A stretch of DNA of 64,000 nucleotides from Bradyrhizobium sp. CB82 (lineage in GTDB: Bacteria; Pseudomonadota; Alphaproteobacteria; Rhizobiales; Xanthobacteraceae), in contig NZ_CP121650.1 of NCBI RefSeq assembly GCF_029714405.1, forward strand, positions 3,725,001-3,789,000. The letters run 5' to 3'. Shown piece by piece: positions 9,020-17,822 of the stretch. Both the position numbers and the translations under genes were made by a program. The notes under the pieces are model-generated. The model was not told the origin of the DNA, did no database searches, and saw only the letters and a program-made list of their open reading frames with translations. Position 1 is the stretch's first letter. Each line of letters opens with the position of its first letter.

Positions 9020-10369
9020 TCACGAAGGTGGCGCCTGGACAAATCCTTTGCCAATGTCCCGCGGTTGAAGCTGTAGTCGCCTTGAAATCTGAAGCAGGCG
9101 CGCCCATAGCGCCCAGCCTCGAAATGCATTATTGGACTGCGCTATTAAAACTGCAATCCCACTTACGTGGGGTGTCGCCATGCTGGTTCCATCCCAGCGA
9201 TCATACTTGTTTCCAGGCAGGCTCGAAAGTATGGCAACACCAGGTGCGGCAATGTCCACCTCCTGGTTGGGATTCATTCCACCACACGAGAACGAGGCAA
9301 TGCGGAAGGCACTATCCACGGCTGCCACCGCCAGAATCGTGGACGCGTTCGCCGGCGAACCGACTGGGGCGATCCGCTGCGGACGAGTGCTTTCGTTGCC
9401 GGCGGCAGCGATCACCAGTGTCCCGGCGTCCAGACAGACCTGTCCGATCTGCTCGTAATCGTCGCTCGGCTGGTCTCCAAGTCGCGTTGCGGCGCCGAGC
9501 GACATCGAAATGATTTGGCAGTTCTGATCCAGTGCCCATTCCATGCCAGCGATGATCGAGCGATCGGTGCCGACGCCGTCATCACCTAGGACTTTTCCCG
9601 CGTAGATTTCTGCTTCGTAGGCGATGCCGTAGCGCGGGCCCGTGGTCGGACGCATGGGACCGCAAGCGGTACCGATGCAGTGTGTGCCATGGCCGACCAT
9701 ATCATCCTCGCTGCTGTGGCTGGCAAACAGCTTCTTGGTGACGGCACGACCGACAAAATCCTGGTGAGTGTGATCGAAGCCGGTGTCGAGTACCGCGACC
9801 TTGATGCCGGCGCCCGTCAGACTGCTGCCAATGACTTTTGTCGCTTGCAGTCCCCAAGTGGCCGTTGTCTCGTCAACGCGCGGCATGGCCGCCCGCTCGC
9901 CCTCCACCGCTTCGCTGCCCAACAGGCGATCAATCAATTCATTAATGCCATCACGATAGCCCCGCAGGTAATCTTGATCCAATGATGCGACGCCAGCGAA
10001 TGACGCTTGCGGAATCTCAGCTCTTTGCATTCCGGCCGCACCAAGAGCGCGATACGTCCGCTCAGGCCGAACAGCGCTTACTGTTTTCTGCTGCATGGCT
10101 TTCTCCACCATGGGCTTCAACCGTTCGCCGTCCCGCCTGACGATGGCGATTCCAAAGCGTTCGAAGTACTGTACATCAGCGCCATCGAAATCATTTGGCA
10201 CTGCTTTGGCTGAGCGGAAATCCTTCGATGATGCCACTCGAAAACCACTTCCTTCGAGTTGTCTGACACCCGCGCGAGCCGCCTGCGGCGTAAACCGCAC
10301 CACGGTGCCGAGGCGTGGCGTACCTTCAGCCTGCTCGCTAGCAGTTCGGCGTGCCGATCGCTTGGCCAT
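9020..10369 (-). CDS. S8 family serine peptidase (subtilase)
   Basis: A 449-residue protein. Residues about 20-110 form a propeptide-like region ending TVSAVRPERTYRAL. The catalytic domain spans about 165-440 with Asp195 (VAVLDTGFD), His227 (GHGTHCIGT), oxyanion Asn325 (AAAGNE) and Ser396 (GTSMATPHVSG), so all key residues are present. No signal peptide or membrane segment is visible at the N-terminus (MAKRSARRTAS), which suggests a cytoplasmic enzyme or unusual export. The small I9-like gene follows directly. The C-terminal 30 residues after the catalytic domain look atypical and the end may be slightly altered. Confidence 0.92.
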   Translation of the reverse strand: MAKRSARRTASEQAEGTPRLGTVVRFTPQAARAGVRQLEGSGFRVASSKDFRSAKAVPNDFDGADVQYFERFGIAIVRRDGERLKPMVEKAMQQKTVSAVRPERTYRALGAAGMQRAEIPQASFAGVASLDQDYLRGYRDGINELIDRLLGSEAVEGERAAMPRVDETTATWGLQATKVIGSSLTGAGIKVAVLDTGFDHTHQDFVGRAVTKKLFASHSSEDDMVGHGTHCIGTACGPMRPTTGPRYGIAYEAEIYAGKVLGDDGVGTDRSIIAGMEWALDQNCQIISMSLGAATRLGDQPSDDYEQIGQVCLDAGTLVIAAAGNESTRPQRIAPVGSPANASTILAVAAVDSAFRIASFSCGGMNPNQEVDIAAPGVAILSSLPGNKYDRWDGTSMATPHVSGIAVLIAQSNNAFRGWALWARLLQISRRLQLQPRDIGKGFVQAPPS

Positions 10370-10533
10370 AAATCCCTCCTAATGTGAATAGACTTACTCC
10401 TATCGGCCCGAATCGAAGGCTAAAAAGTCGTGCCTCCAGCTAGGGAACAATCAGAGACATTGCTCTAAAGCTTTGCGCTTTCCGGTCGACTTTCTTGCAA
10501 TCCTTGCCGTTGATCCTGCGACCACCATCATCG

Positions 10534-10962
10534 CTAATTACGCTTGTAGGGAGTGCCCACAGGTGTGAGTGTGACTTCGCCATCTTGGACCGCCACCGTC
10601 GTCGCAAATAATCGATGCCTGCTAGGGCGGTTCTTGCCGTTTTTGTTCTGCCCGTGCGACGTAACCAAATAAATTCGATCGTCTATGCGCGCCGCGCCTT
10701 CGATGTCGGCCTCTGGCTCGTCGGGGGCGGGTCTCAGGAACTGATCAAGCGAAAATGCCTGCGCGACTTTTGGCTCGCCGCGGCGGTAGTCACGCAAGAG
10801 GTTGTCTTCATCGTTTGCGACAATGAACATGTCCGCTGATATGGCGACTGCAGCCGATGCATCGCACATATCCGAATATTCGATAATTGCTGTATTCTGC
10901 TGACCTGCAGCTACGTTGCAGGTCATCGCGAGGACGAATCCGATAACTAGGAGGCGCTTCAT
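10534..10962 (-). CDS. Exported DUF3616-type protein, probably truncated
   Basis: The protein starts with a clear signal peptide (MKRLLVIGFVLAMTCNVAAG). The mature part matches the beginning of DUF3616 proteins: SADMFIVANDEDNLLRDY, ADIEGAARIDDRIYLVTSHG and KNRPSRHRLFATT. Members I know of are about 300-400 residues; this one ends at 142, so it is probably a C-terminally truncated copy. No regulator or partner is evident nearby. Confidence 0.65.
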   Translation of the reverse strand: MKRLLVIGFVLAMTCNVAAGQQNTAIIEYSDMCDASAAVAISADMFIVANDEDNLLRDYRRGEPKVAQAFSLDQFLRPAPDEPEADIEGAARIDDRIYLVTSHGQNKNGKNRPSRHRLFATTVAVQDGEVTLTPVGTPYKRN

Positions 10963-11320
10963 AGCCGTTCCTCTCTGGCTGGCAGAAAAGGCACGCTATT
11001 TCGTTAGCCGGAAGCTTCGAGATACAATTTACAATATCGGGCGGAGCCTTGGGGCTTCCGCGACGCACAATCTAAATGATTTATAGCATTGTAATACACG
11101 CTGAAGCGATGTGCAACTGCCTCCTGAGTGATCGCTGCTGCGGTTGGGATGGATAGCCTTTCGGAAGGCGAGGTGCTCGTTTCACTTCGTCGAGCTTGCT
11201 CTGCTTGTTACTTTTCGGGAGAGCGGATCTGGTCAGCGCGATCCTGGCATCGATCGGCGAGGGGGAGCCTGCCGCGGCGCGACGAGCAGATCGCGGACGT
11301 TGTGCGGTGAGTTGCAGTTC
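10963..11320. other. About 360 bases without a convincing gene
   Basis: This stretch lies between the divergent edge of the DUF3616 gene and the end of the oxidase operon. Short frames on the plus strand (for example 11128-11310) are antisense-like and lack start signals. A promoter for the DUF3616 gene should lie in 10963-11060, but I cannot identify its boxes. Confidence 0.4.
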
Positions 11321-12736
11321 TCAGACGGCACGCACGAGGACGTGCTTGCTCCATAGCCATGACGCGATCCTGTCGCCGGTAGCCGACGGAACGTGATCTC
11401 GCCAAAAGCTCGGAATGTCGCAATACGCGAACCGCTGCGGCAGAGCTGAAAGCAAGCGAGCCAGATCGGCGCCCTCGACGTAAGCAACGTCACCGTCGAT
11501 ATTGGGGTGCCTGACAACCTGCCGGACCTGCACGAAGACGCCATCGATCACAGGCGCTGCGCCGAGCGAAACATGGGGCGACACGGCGACCTGGTCGGAT
11601 GCTGCGCGCGGCGGCGATTCCACGGATGAATCGGGGCCGCCTACGGCCATTGCTGCGGAGGCATCGCTCGCACGCGCGCGCCAGAATGCATTCGGGTAGA
11701 TGGCCGCGACCCGCGCATATTCCTGCTTCGTCCTGCCGGTGTAACGACCGATCCGTTCGCGGGTGCGCATGAAAAAGAATTGCCGGGCTACTTCGGTGTT
11801 TTCCGGCTTTCGAAGGATGGTGTTGACGACAATTGAGCCTTGCAGGCCGGACTGCAACGCCAGATGGACGCCTTGCGATGACAGCGGGTCGACGCTGAAA
11901 CACGCATCCCCGAGCCGGATGTAACGATCGCCGACCGGATCCTTGGCGTGGTGACTGGTGGCATCGCAGATTTGCGGAGCGGAACTTTGTTCTCCTAATT
12001 GCCCCGGCCGTAAGGCGCGGAATTGCCGAAGCACGCCGGCGTACTGCGCTTGCATGCCATCTGCCTTGCTTGCTCTAAGGCTGCGCGGATCGCAGAAGAC
12101 AGATACCACCGCCTGATTGTGCGCCGTCTGGGCGTACCAGAGCCAGGCATCCTCGCCGGCTTCGATCAATCCGTCGAACGCGATAATCCCTGTAAGCGCC
12201 CAGTTCGCATGGATCGATACCAGCGGCGGACCATCCTTGATGCGAGCGCCTGATATGGCGGGACGCCGTCCGGCTGCATCGACGATGAATCGCGCCTTCA
12301 GGCGCTGTCGTCGTGCGTTCGCAGCGATCGTTACGCCCCAGCCAAAATCTTCCAGCCGCTTCACCTCCTGGACCTGGACCGGCTGATAAATCCTCACGCC
12401 TACCAAACGTGATTGGCGCAACATGAGTTCGTCGAGCACGGCGCGATCCACATGATATCCCTGTTGGGGAACGAGCCTTGCCTCTTGGTCTCCCCACCTC
12501 ACGGCCGTGAGATGGCGCCGCCAGAATTGCGCGCTGTCGAATTCGCGGCCAAGGCCGAGGTAATCAATCAGCGCGACTGTTTCATCCGATATGCAAATGC
12601 CGACGTGACTGCGCGGAAAGTGAAGGCGCTCGACCAGCCCAACATCCAGGCCCATTTGCGCCAGTCGGATGGCGGCCGAGGCTCCCGCCGGCCCCGCCCC
12701 CAGAATCACGACATCATGCTCGGCGGCAAATTCCAT
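11321..12736 (-). CDS. FAD-dependent oxidoreductase, LodB/QhpG-like
   Basis: A 471-residue flavoprotein of the p-hydroxybenzoate hydroxylase/halogenase fold. The N-terminus has the dinucleotide motif VVILGAGPAGASAAIRLAQ, and the second FAD motif is RLGDACFSVDPLSSQG around residue 290. LodB matures the lysine oxidase LodA, and QhpG hydroxylates the Trp that becomes CTQ in quinohemoprotein amine dehydrogenase; both are flavoproteins of this type. As the last gene of the operon with a LodA-like oxidase, its most likely role is Trp oxidation in the oxidase precursor. It begins 22 bases after the radical SAM gene. It could instead act on a small molecule, as halogenase relatives do. Confidence 0.85.
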   Translation of the reverse strand: MEFAAEHDVVILGAGPAGASAAIRLAQMGLDVGLVERLHFPRSHVGICISDETVALIDYLGLGREFDSAQFWRRHLTAVRWGDQEARLVPQQGYHVDRAVLDELMLRQSRLVGVRIYQPVQVQEVKRLEDFGWGVTIAANARRQRLKARFIVDAAGRRPAISGARIKDGPPLVSIHANWALTGIIAFDGLIEAGEDAWLWYAQTAHNQAVVSVFCDPRSLRASKADGMQAQYAGVLRQFRALRPGQLGEQSSAPQICDATSHHAKDPVGDRYIRLGDACFSVDPLSSQGVHLALQSGLQGSIVVNTILRKPENTEVARQFFFMRTRERIGRYTGRTKQEYARVAAIYPNAFWRARASDASAAMAVGGPDSSVESPPRAASDQVAVSPHVSLGAAPVIDGVFVQVRQVVRHPNIDGDVAYVEGADLARLLSALPQRFAYCDIPSFWRDHVPSATGDRIASWLWSKHVLVRAV

Positions 12737-12758
12737 GCTTCGTCCGCAGCAAGAGAAA

Positions 12759-14126
12759 TCAATGGACCGTCAGGATACGCTGCAAGTTGTCTGGATTCGA
12801 CCGTAACAGTTCGGTGTAAAGGACGAGGCAGTAATTCAACCACCCGCGAATGTAGTCGCAGGCCGGGCGTCCGCGCTTGATCGACTCGTAGTGGCAGCTT
12901 CCGGAGCAGAGGTAGCGCGCCCAGCACGCGCTGCAGGGAGATTGCTTCTGAAGGTGGCGGCTATCGAGCCAGTTGGACTGCCTGCTCTGATCCACGCCGG
13001 TGAATACATCGCCCATCAGACCATCTTCGTCATTGACGAAGCGATGGCAGGCATACAGTCCGCCTTCCGCCGACACGCCCATATATCCGCCGCCGGCGCC
13101 GCAGGGATACTGTTCCCGCTGCTTAAAATGGATGCGCTGAAGGGTCGTGATGACGTTCGAGAACGGCAGTATGCGGCCCTGTCGCAAGCTGTCACGAAAA
13201 ATGTCGCCACACCTGATCAATTGCTCGAGCATCCGATCGAGATCAGCCGCGTCCATCTCATCCTTGCCGCTGGGCGCGCTGACCATCGGCGAAAACATGA
13301 TGGCGTCGAAACCCATATCAAGCAGGCCGGACATAATCTCGGGGAGGTCCAGGTTCTTCGGCGTCACGGTGACGCGGGCCAATACGCGATAGCGCCGCCG
13401 CTTGGCCGCCAGCAGGGCTTTCACATTCCTTGCCACTTGCTCGAAACTGCCGTTGCCCGAGCGGTACGGCCGCAAATTGTCATGTGTTGCCTGCAGGCCG
13501 TCCAGGCTGACCGTCAGCGTAAAGCCGTATTCCTCGAACAGCGCGATGTCCTCGTCGTTCAGCAAGGTGGCATTGGTCGTCATGGTGAAGCCGATGCGGA
13601 TGCCGCGCGCGGCGGCAGCGGAAGCGGCATACCGGGTCGATGCGTGCAGCGTCTGGCGGCTGACCAGCGGCTCTCCGCCCATGAACGCCAGGGTCAGGCT
13701 TTCGCCTGAAGCGGCCTCTCCGACCAGCCGGTCGATCGCGGCCCTCGCCACATCGGGGGGCATGCTGCTTGCCGTCCCCCCGAATGTTCCCTGCTGCGCA
13801 TAGCAATAGGTGCAGCCGAGGTTGCACGTCTGCGCGACCGCGAGCGATATGGCCTTGACGGGCACGTTTGCGGGCGCGCGGGTCTGCATCGCCACCGGCG
13901 TCATGATACCGAATGCGAGAGCCGTCAACTCGGCACGACCGGGATCGCCCAGACGCAATGTTGCGTCCAGGACGTCGGCATGCCCCGCGGGCAGCGGATG
14001 GATATGTCCGCTCTCGACATCGAGAGCGAAGTGCCCCGCCTCGCTCTCGAACAGATGGAGCTTTGCCGAGCGCGGCCGCGTGTGAGCGTGGCGATCAATC
14101 TCCTCGACAGGACCGGCGATCGCCAT
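12759..14126 (-). CDS. Radical SAM/SPASM protein, QhpD-like
   Basis: A 455-residue protein. The radical SAM cluster motif is C101-x3-C105-x2-C108 (QTCNLGCTYCYAQQG), followed by the GGEPL motif. The C-terminal SPASM domain keeps the full cysteine pattern, ending CSACWARYLCSGSC plus a final Cys in GRPACDYIRG, so two auxiliary iron-sulfur clusters are expected. Residues 1-85 form an extra N-terminal domain like that of QhpD, which makes Cys-to-Asp/Glu thioether cross-links in QHNDH. Its ATG shares one base with the stop of the LodA-like gene (TGATG), so the two are translationally coupled and the oxidase is the likely substrate. A longer start at 14129 (GTG) is possible. Confidence 0.88.
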   Translation of the reverse strand: MAIAGPVEEIDRHAHTRPRSAKLHLFESEAGHFALDVESGHIHPLPAGHADVLDATLRLGDPGRAELTALAFGIMTPVAMQTRAPANVPVKAISLAVAQTCNLGCTYCYAQQGTFGGTASSMPPDVARAAIDRLVGEAASGESLTLAFMGGEPLVSRQTLHASTRYAASAAAARGIRIGFTMTTNATLLNDEDIALFEEYGFTLTVSLDGLQATHDNLRPYRSGNGSFEQVARNVKALLAAKRRRYRVLARVTVTPKNLDLPEIMSGLLDMGFDAIMFSPMVSAPSGKDEMDAADLDRMLEQLIRCGDIFRDSLRQGRILPFSNVITTLQRIHFKQREQYPCGAGGGYMGVSAEGGLYACHRFVNDEDGLMGDVFTGVDQSRQSNWLDSRHLQKQSPCSACWARYLCSGSCHYESIKRGRPACDYIRGWLNYCLVLYTELLRSNPDNLQRILTVH

Positions 14127-15382
14127 CACGACGTCTCCGGCGGCAGCTTCTCGGCCTCCAGCGGGAATGGCGCCACCGGCACGTTGCCGGCGTTGTCATT
14201 GGCGTCTCGCTCCGTTCCGTGCAGGTCATTGATGTCATTCTCCACGTCGCGGCCGATTTCCATCATGTCGATGTTGGCGTTGAGCCAATCGGGATTGTTG
14301 ATTCGCGGGCCGTTGGCTGCAAACTGCTGTCGCGCGAGAACTCGCGTCTCCGGTGCCGTGTCGAACGTCAATTCATCGGGATAGGTCGACGTCCAGTAGT
14401 TCAGGCAGGCGCTCAGATCGGTCTGCCAGGCCGAGCAAAGTCCCGCGGTCAACTGGCCCGGCCTTGTGGTCGCATAGCTTGGCCGGATCTCGTTGGCGTT
14501 GATGTGCTGCTGTCCCCGCGGAAAAAACGCGCCGGCGGGATTGGTCAATGCGGGTCCGCCGTCGAGACAGATCTCCATGCCCGGGTTGTAGTCGGCGTTC
14601 ATGGTTTTCATCATTGCAAGGTCCATGGCGTAGCCGACGCCGGAAAGGCTGGCATTTTGCGGTATGTTTAGAAGGGTCCGCGTCTGCTGCACGAAATCCT
14701 TGTTCTGGAAATTGTTGATCTGGCCCGGACCGACATCGGGAGAATGATCCTGCGGCGCGACGATGACGCAGGCGGGCACGACGGGAATGTTGTTGGCGCC
14801 GGCCAGGCTGACATTAATCGAGCCATCGGATGTGGTGTCGAGGATGCCATTGTCTTTCCTGTGATTGCCGTAAGGTGGAATGGAGGTGTTGGCGGTCTTG
14901 CGGTACGCCCCTCCCATCGGTGGGATGAACAGGCCATCGCCCGTAATGTCACCGAGCCAGACCTTGCCCGGACGCCAGGGATTGTTGCCCTCAAGCCGCT
15001 TGCTCTCACCCGCGGTGGCGGAAGCCTGCGCCTCGACCGCGGGCGTTGCTCCCTGGGACCAGACATTGAGCTTTCGATTGGCCACATTCGCGGTCCAGGT
15101 CGCGCGTAGCCCGAGCCTGGTCATGACGTCGCCCGTCAATTCCCCGATCTCGCGGCCATCGGCGCCGTACGCGAATATCCTGAACCTCACTGCCTGCCGC
15201 ATGATCCAGTGCTTGCCGTTACGCAGTGACATGTACTTCACGCTTTGCGGGCCTGCGGTCTTCCGCTTTTCCTCGTAATCGAAGAACTCGTAATAATCCT
15301 CATTGCTGGCGAGCCTGGCACAGCCGATGGCCGGATGAATCTTGAAGGCTACGACATCTGCTAGATCGTCTGGAAATGCCAT
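14126..15382 (-). CDS. LodA-like quinone-cofactor oxidase
   Basis: A 418-residue protein with no signal peptide. The N-terminus (KIHPAIGCARLASNEDYY, then RQAVRFRIFAYGADGREIGEL) matches the LodA N-domain. The C-terminal part has LTAGLCSAWQTDLSAC, equivalent to the LodA block around the Trp that becomes cysteine tryptophylquinone; Trp319 would be that residue. The partner Cys is less clear: it is expected shortly before PG(I/M)E, but the nearest cysteines are Cys272 (NPGMEIC), Cys316 and Cys326. LodA/GoxA enzymes are amino-acid oxidases that release peroxide. At 418 residues it is shorter than LodA (over 700), which would make it a compact member. The substrate is unknown. Confidence 0.85.
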   Translation of the reverse strand: MAFPDDLADVVAFKIHPAIGCARLASNEDYYEFFDYEEKRKTAGPQSVKYMSLRNGKHWIMRQAVRFRIFAYGADGREIGELTGDVMTRLGLRATWTANVANRKLNVWSQGATPAVEAQASATAGESKRLEGNNPWRPGKVWLGDITGDGLFIPPMGGAYRKTANTSIPPYGNHRKDNGILDTTSDGSINVSLAGANNIPVVPACVIVAPQDHSPDVGPGQINNFQNKDFVQQTRTLLNIPQNASLSGVGYAMDLAMMKTMNADYNPGMEICLDGGPALTNPAGAFFPRGQQHINANEIRPSYATTRPGQLTAGLCSAWQTDLSACLNYWTSTYPDELTFDTAPETRVLARQQFAANGPRINNPDWLNANIDMMEIGRDVENDINDLHGTERDANDNAGNVPVAPFPLEAEKLPPETS

Positions 15383-15418
15383 GGATTCATACCTCCAGTT
15401 TGGGATCGATGGGCGCCG

Positions 15419-16573
15419 TCAGGCGATCGGCGGCTTGGGAAACTCGAATGGAATACCGGCCTTCACGTTTTGCTGCTGTGCGGTTTGAATGATGGCCGTG
15501 GCACGGTTGGGTAGGGTCTGCATGGTGCCCATCGCGTCGGCGAAGGCCACGTCCGCCTGCGATTTCTGCTCCGGAGCCGGGCAGTTGAAGGCCTGCTGCA
15601 ACGAGTTGACCATGCTGGTGTAGGAGTCGTTGAAACGCTTCATCTGCCGGCTGACGGCTTGATTGCCGGCAAAGTCTGCGGCTTTAGTGTTGGTTACGAA
15701 TTCATGTACGCCGGTCTCATCAAACGGCAGATCACCGCCCGAAAAGGAATATCCGAGTGTCTTGACCCTTTCGTCCTTTACGAGAAAACGCTGCTTGATG
15801 ATCGACTCGAACCGGTAAAAGTGCGCGGGAATGCCCTCGGCGGTGAGCGGGTTGAAGGGGGCCGTGCCCTCCCCCTGACCGACGACCCAGCGCAGATGCC
15901 GGACGGCGGATGCCTTGTCCGTGATTCTGAAGTTGATGTCGTTCTTCAGCGGGTAGGTGTCGGTGTCCTGGTTGCTGATATAGGCGATCGGTCTGAAATT
16001 CGGAACGACCTCCCTTTGCTTGTATGCGTCGCGCGTGGCGTTACCGAACAAGCCGGGAATGGTGTCACGATCGATGATCTCGATGATGCCCTCATAGAAT
16101 TGCCCGATCGTTCTGGGCCGACCTGCGGCGAGGGCCATCGGATAATGGACTGGTTCCTCCGGCGTTTCGATCTGCATGAAAAGATCTTTGACGAGATCAT
16201 ACGAAAAGGAACGGAGATCGAGTTTGAGCGGCGGGTCAAGAATGGTCAGCTGACAGGGGTAGTCGGGCACCGCGGCCACGATGTCGGGCGCGACGCCGAT
16301 GGCGTTCATGAGATTGGCCACCGCGGTCATATGAAGCATCTCTTCAATGGCCGCCCGCAGGATCAACTCGGAGATCTTGGTATTTGCCGGCGTCAGGCTG
16401 AAAACCGCCGACAAATAGGTCGGGATCGTCGCAAATTCCAGCTGTAAGGCGTGCTGCAGCAGCCCGCCGAGTTCCTGGCGCGCGGCATCGCCCTGGATAG
16501 CGGCCGTCTGAATGCTGCGGAGGCGGGCATCGAGATGGCGGTTGATGGTCAGGGGAGAATAATTTGTCGCCAT
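15419..16573 (-). CDS. Ferritin-like (VioB-type) protein
   Basis: A 384-residue first gene of the oxidase operon. The helical ferritin-like part has LQHALQLEFATIPTYLSAVF, followed about 30 residues later by ILRAAIEEMLHMTAVANLM, giving the E...ExxH pattern of a di-iron or iron-binding four-helix bundle. The family includes the N-domain of VioB/StaD iminophenylpyruvate dimer synthases and many proteins of unknown role. Only 36 bases separate it from the LodA-like gene. A role could be peroxide or iron handling for the oxidase, or a coupled oxidation of the imine product; both are inference. The start follows an A/T-rich leader at 16574-16600. Confidence 0.85.
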   Translation of the reverse strand: MATNYSPLTINRHLDARLRSIQTAAIQGDAARQELGGLLQHALQLEFATIPTYLSAVFSLTPANTKISELILRAAIEEMLHMTAVANLMNAIGVAPDIVAAVPDYPCQLTILDPPLKLDLRSFSYDLVKDLFMQIETPEEPVHYPMALAAGRPRTIGQFYEGIIEIIDRDTIPGLFGNATRDAYKQREVVPNFRPIAYISNQDTDTYPLKNDINFRITDKASAVRHLRWVVGQGEGTAPFNPLTAEGIPAHFYRFESIIKQRFLVKDERVKTLGYSFSGGDLPFDETGVHEFVTNTKAADFAGNQAVSRQMKRFNDSYTSMVNSLQQAFNCPAPEQKSQADVAFADAMGTMQTLPNRATAIIQTAQQQNVKAGIPFEFPKPPIA

Positions 16574-16806
16574 AATAACTCACCATCACATCAATATCCG
16601 GGAATGATAGTGGGGCGCACGGAAGATCGCAACCAAAGGTTAGTCGGAACGACAGCAACTCAAGCGCGAAAAAGGTTGGTTCGTCGAGCAATTGTCGATA
16701 CGCGACGTCAATACGGGGCCGATCAAGACGAGGAAGCGGATCCAGGCATGTCGCGAGCACACGGTGGCATAATGCTGCGGCCCGGATTCCCGAATCGTTC
16801 AGGAAC
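16574..16806 (-). promoter_or_regulatory. Upstream region of the oxidase operon
   Basis: The leader immediately before the ferritin-like gene is relatively A/T-rich (AATAACTCACCATCACATCAA on the plus strand around 16575). It is the only gap long enough to hold the promoter of the four-gene operon. I cannot fix -35 and -10 boxes or a regulator site. Confidence 0.35.
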
Positions 16807-17586
16807 GTGATGTTGCTCTTTGTAGGGTTTGGCGCGCCATGGCCGATGAAGATGGGCACTACTCCCTCGCGATTCCCCTATGATGCTGCAGCCTGTAATG
16901 CGCTCCAATTGGCAAGTCTGCGATGCTCCGCCATTTGGCACTACGCGCCGTGGATCCCCCCGATGTTGCGGGTGGTCCGCTTACCACTCAATATCGATAA
17001 TCCCGATCAGGCTCCCGTGAACGGACTCGTGCATCGCAACGGTAAGATGACGAGGGTGAAGCAGGGAGCGACCGCTCTCTGCTCCACGTTCAAAAGGGGC
17101 TTCCGAGGAGCCCCATTTTGGTATCGATCGCCGCACGCATTGGTAGTATTTTCAGCTTGGGAAGATTACCGAGGATTGAGGTGGCAAACGGCGTTCAAGC
17201 TTTACCTAGCCCGGCGCGCGTCCGATTCCGGCTGCACGCGCAGCACCGCACCGAGCCTTTGGGATATGCTGATCGACCGGGCCGAGGACTTCGGCGACCT
17301 GGACCGGGTGTGCGATTGGCTGGTCGACAATCCTCGTCTTCACATCATAATCGCCGCGAGGGACCTGGAATGGCGAAATCTGAATTTCCCGACTGACGAC
17401 CCACGATTCATGCATCTGTTCATCGACCGCCTGAGTCGCGAGATCGATGAAGCCGCCAAAGCGATGCAGAAATTTAGAGCGGCAGACGATCTCGTCTCAT
17501 TGGACGAGCTCAAGAGCCGGCTGCTGACGAGCGTCCAAGAAAGTCGTTACCAAAAAGTGGCGTGCTCAAAGAGGAGCGAGATATAA
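16807..17586 (+). CDS. Hypothetical protein, start uncertain
   Basis: The C-terminal 110 residues look genuine: soluble and helical (LWDMLIDRAEDFGDLDRVCDWLVDN, then DRLSREIDEAAKAMQKFRAADD). The N-terminal half is compositionally odd and rich in Trp, Cys and Pro; it may be non-coding or a fusion with other DNA. The true start could be around 17150. No family recognised. It lies divergently from the oxidase operon. Confidence 0.4.
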   Translation: MMLLFVGFGAPWPMKMGTTPSRFPYDAAACNALQLASLRCSAIWHYAPWIPPMLRVVRLPLNIDNPDQAPVNGLVHRNGKMTRVKQGATALCSTFKRGFRGAPFWYRSPHALVVFSAWEDYRGLRWQTAFKLYLARRASDSGCTRSTAPSLWDMLIDRAEDFGDLDRVCDWLVDNPRLHIIIAARDLEWRNLNFPTDDPRFMHLFIDRLSREIDEAAKAMQKFRAADDLVSLDELKSRLLTSVQESRYQKVACSKRSEI

Positions 17587-17822
17587 AGAAAACCGACATC
17601 GGCATGGGCCCAGTCGGGCAGGGGTGCCCTTGCTGCGGCCGATAGATTTCTTACGTGCTTGGCGCGGACCGAAGCCCCGCGCCCTGCTACCGGACGCATC
17701 TCGCGGCGCACCATTTGAACTTTAGAGTGGAATCCGCGTCCTACCTTTTTGAGGAACCTCGAAAGCCTAGATGGCTGTGTGAAGCAGCAGCGGGTAAGCG
17801 GCAAGATTGCTGGAGTTTGCAT

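Noticed and set aside
12891..13709. A 272-codon plus-strand frame across the radical SAM gene
   Set aside because: Antisense to a gene with intact cluster motifs; composition typical of a shadow.
15659..16447. A 262-codon plus-strand frame across the ferritin-like gene
   Set aside because: Antisense shadow without any recognisable protein pattern.
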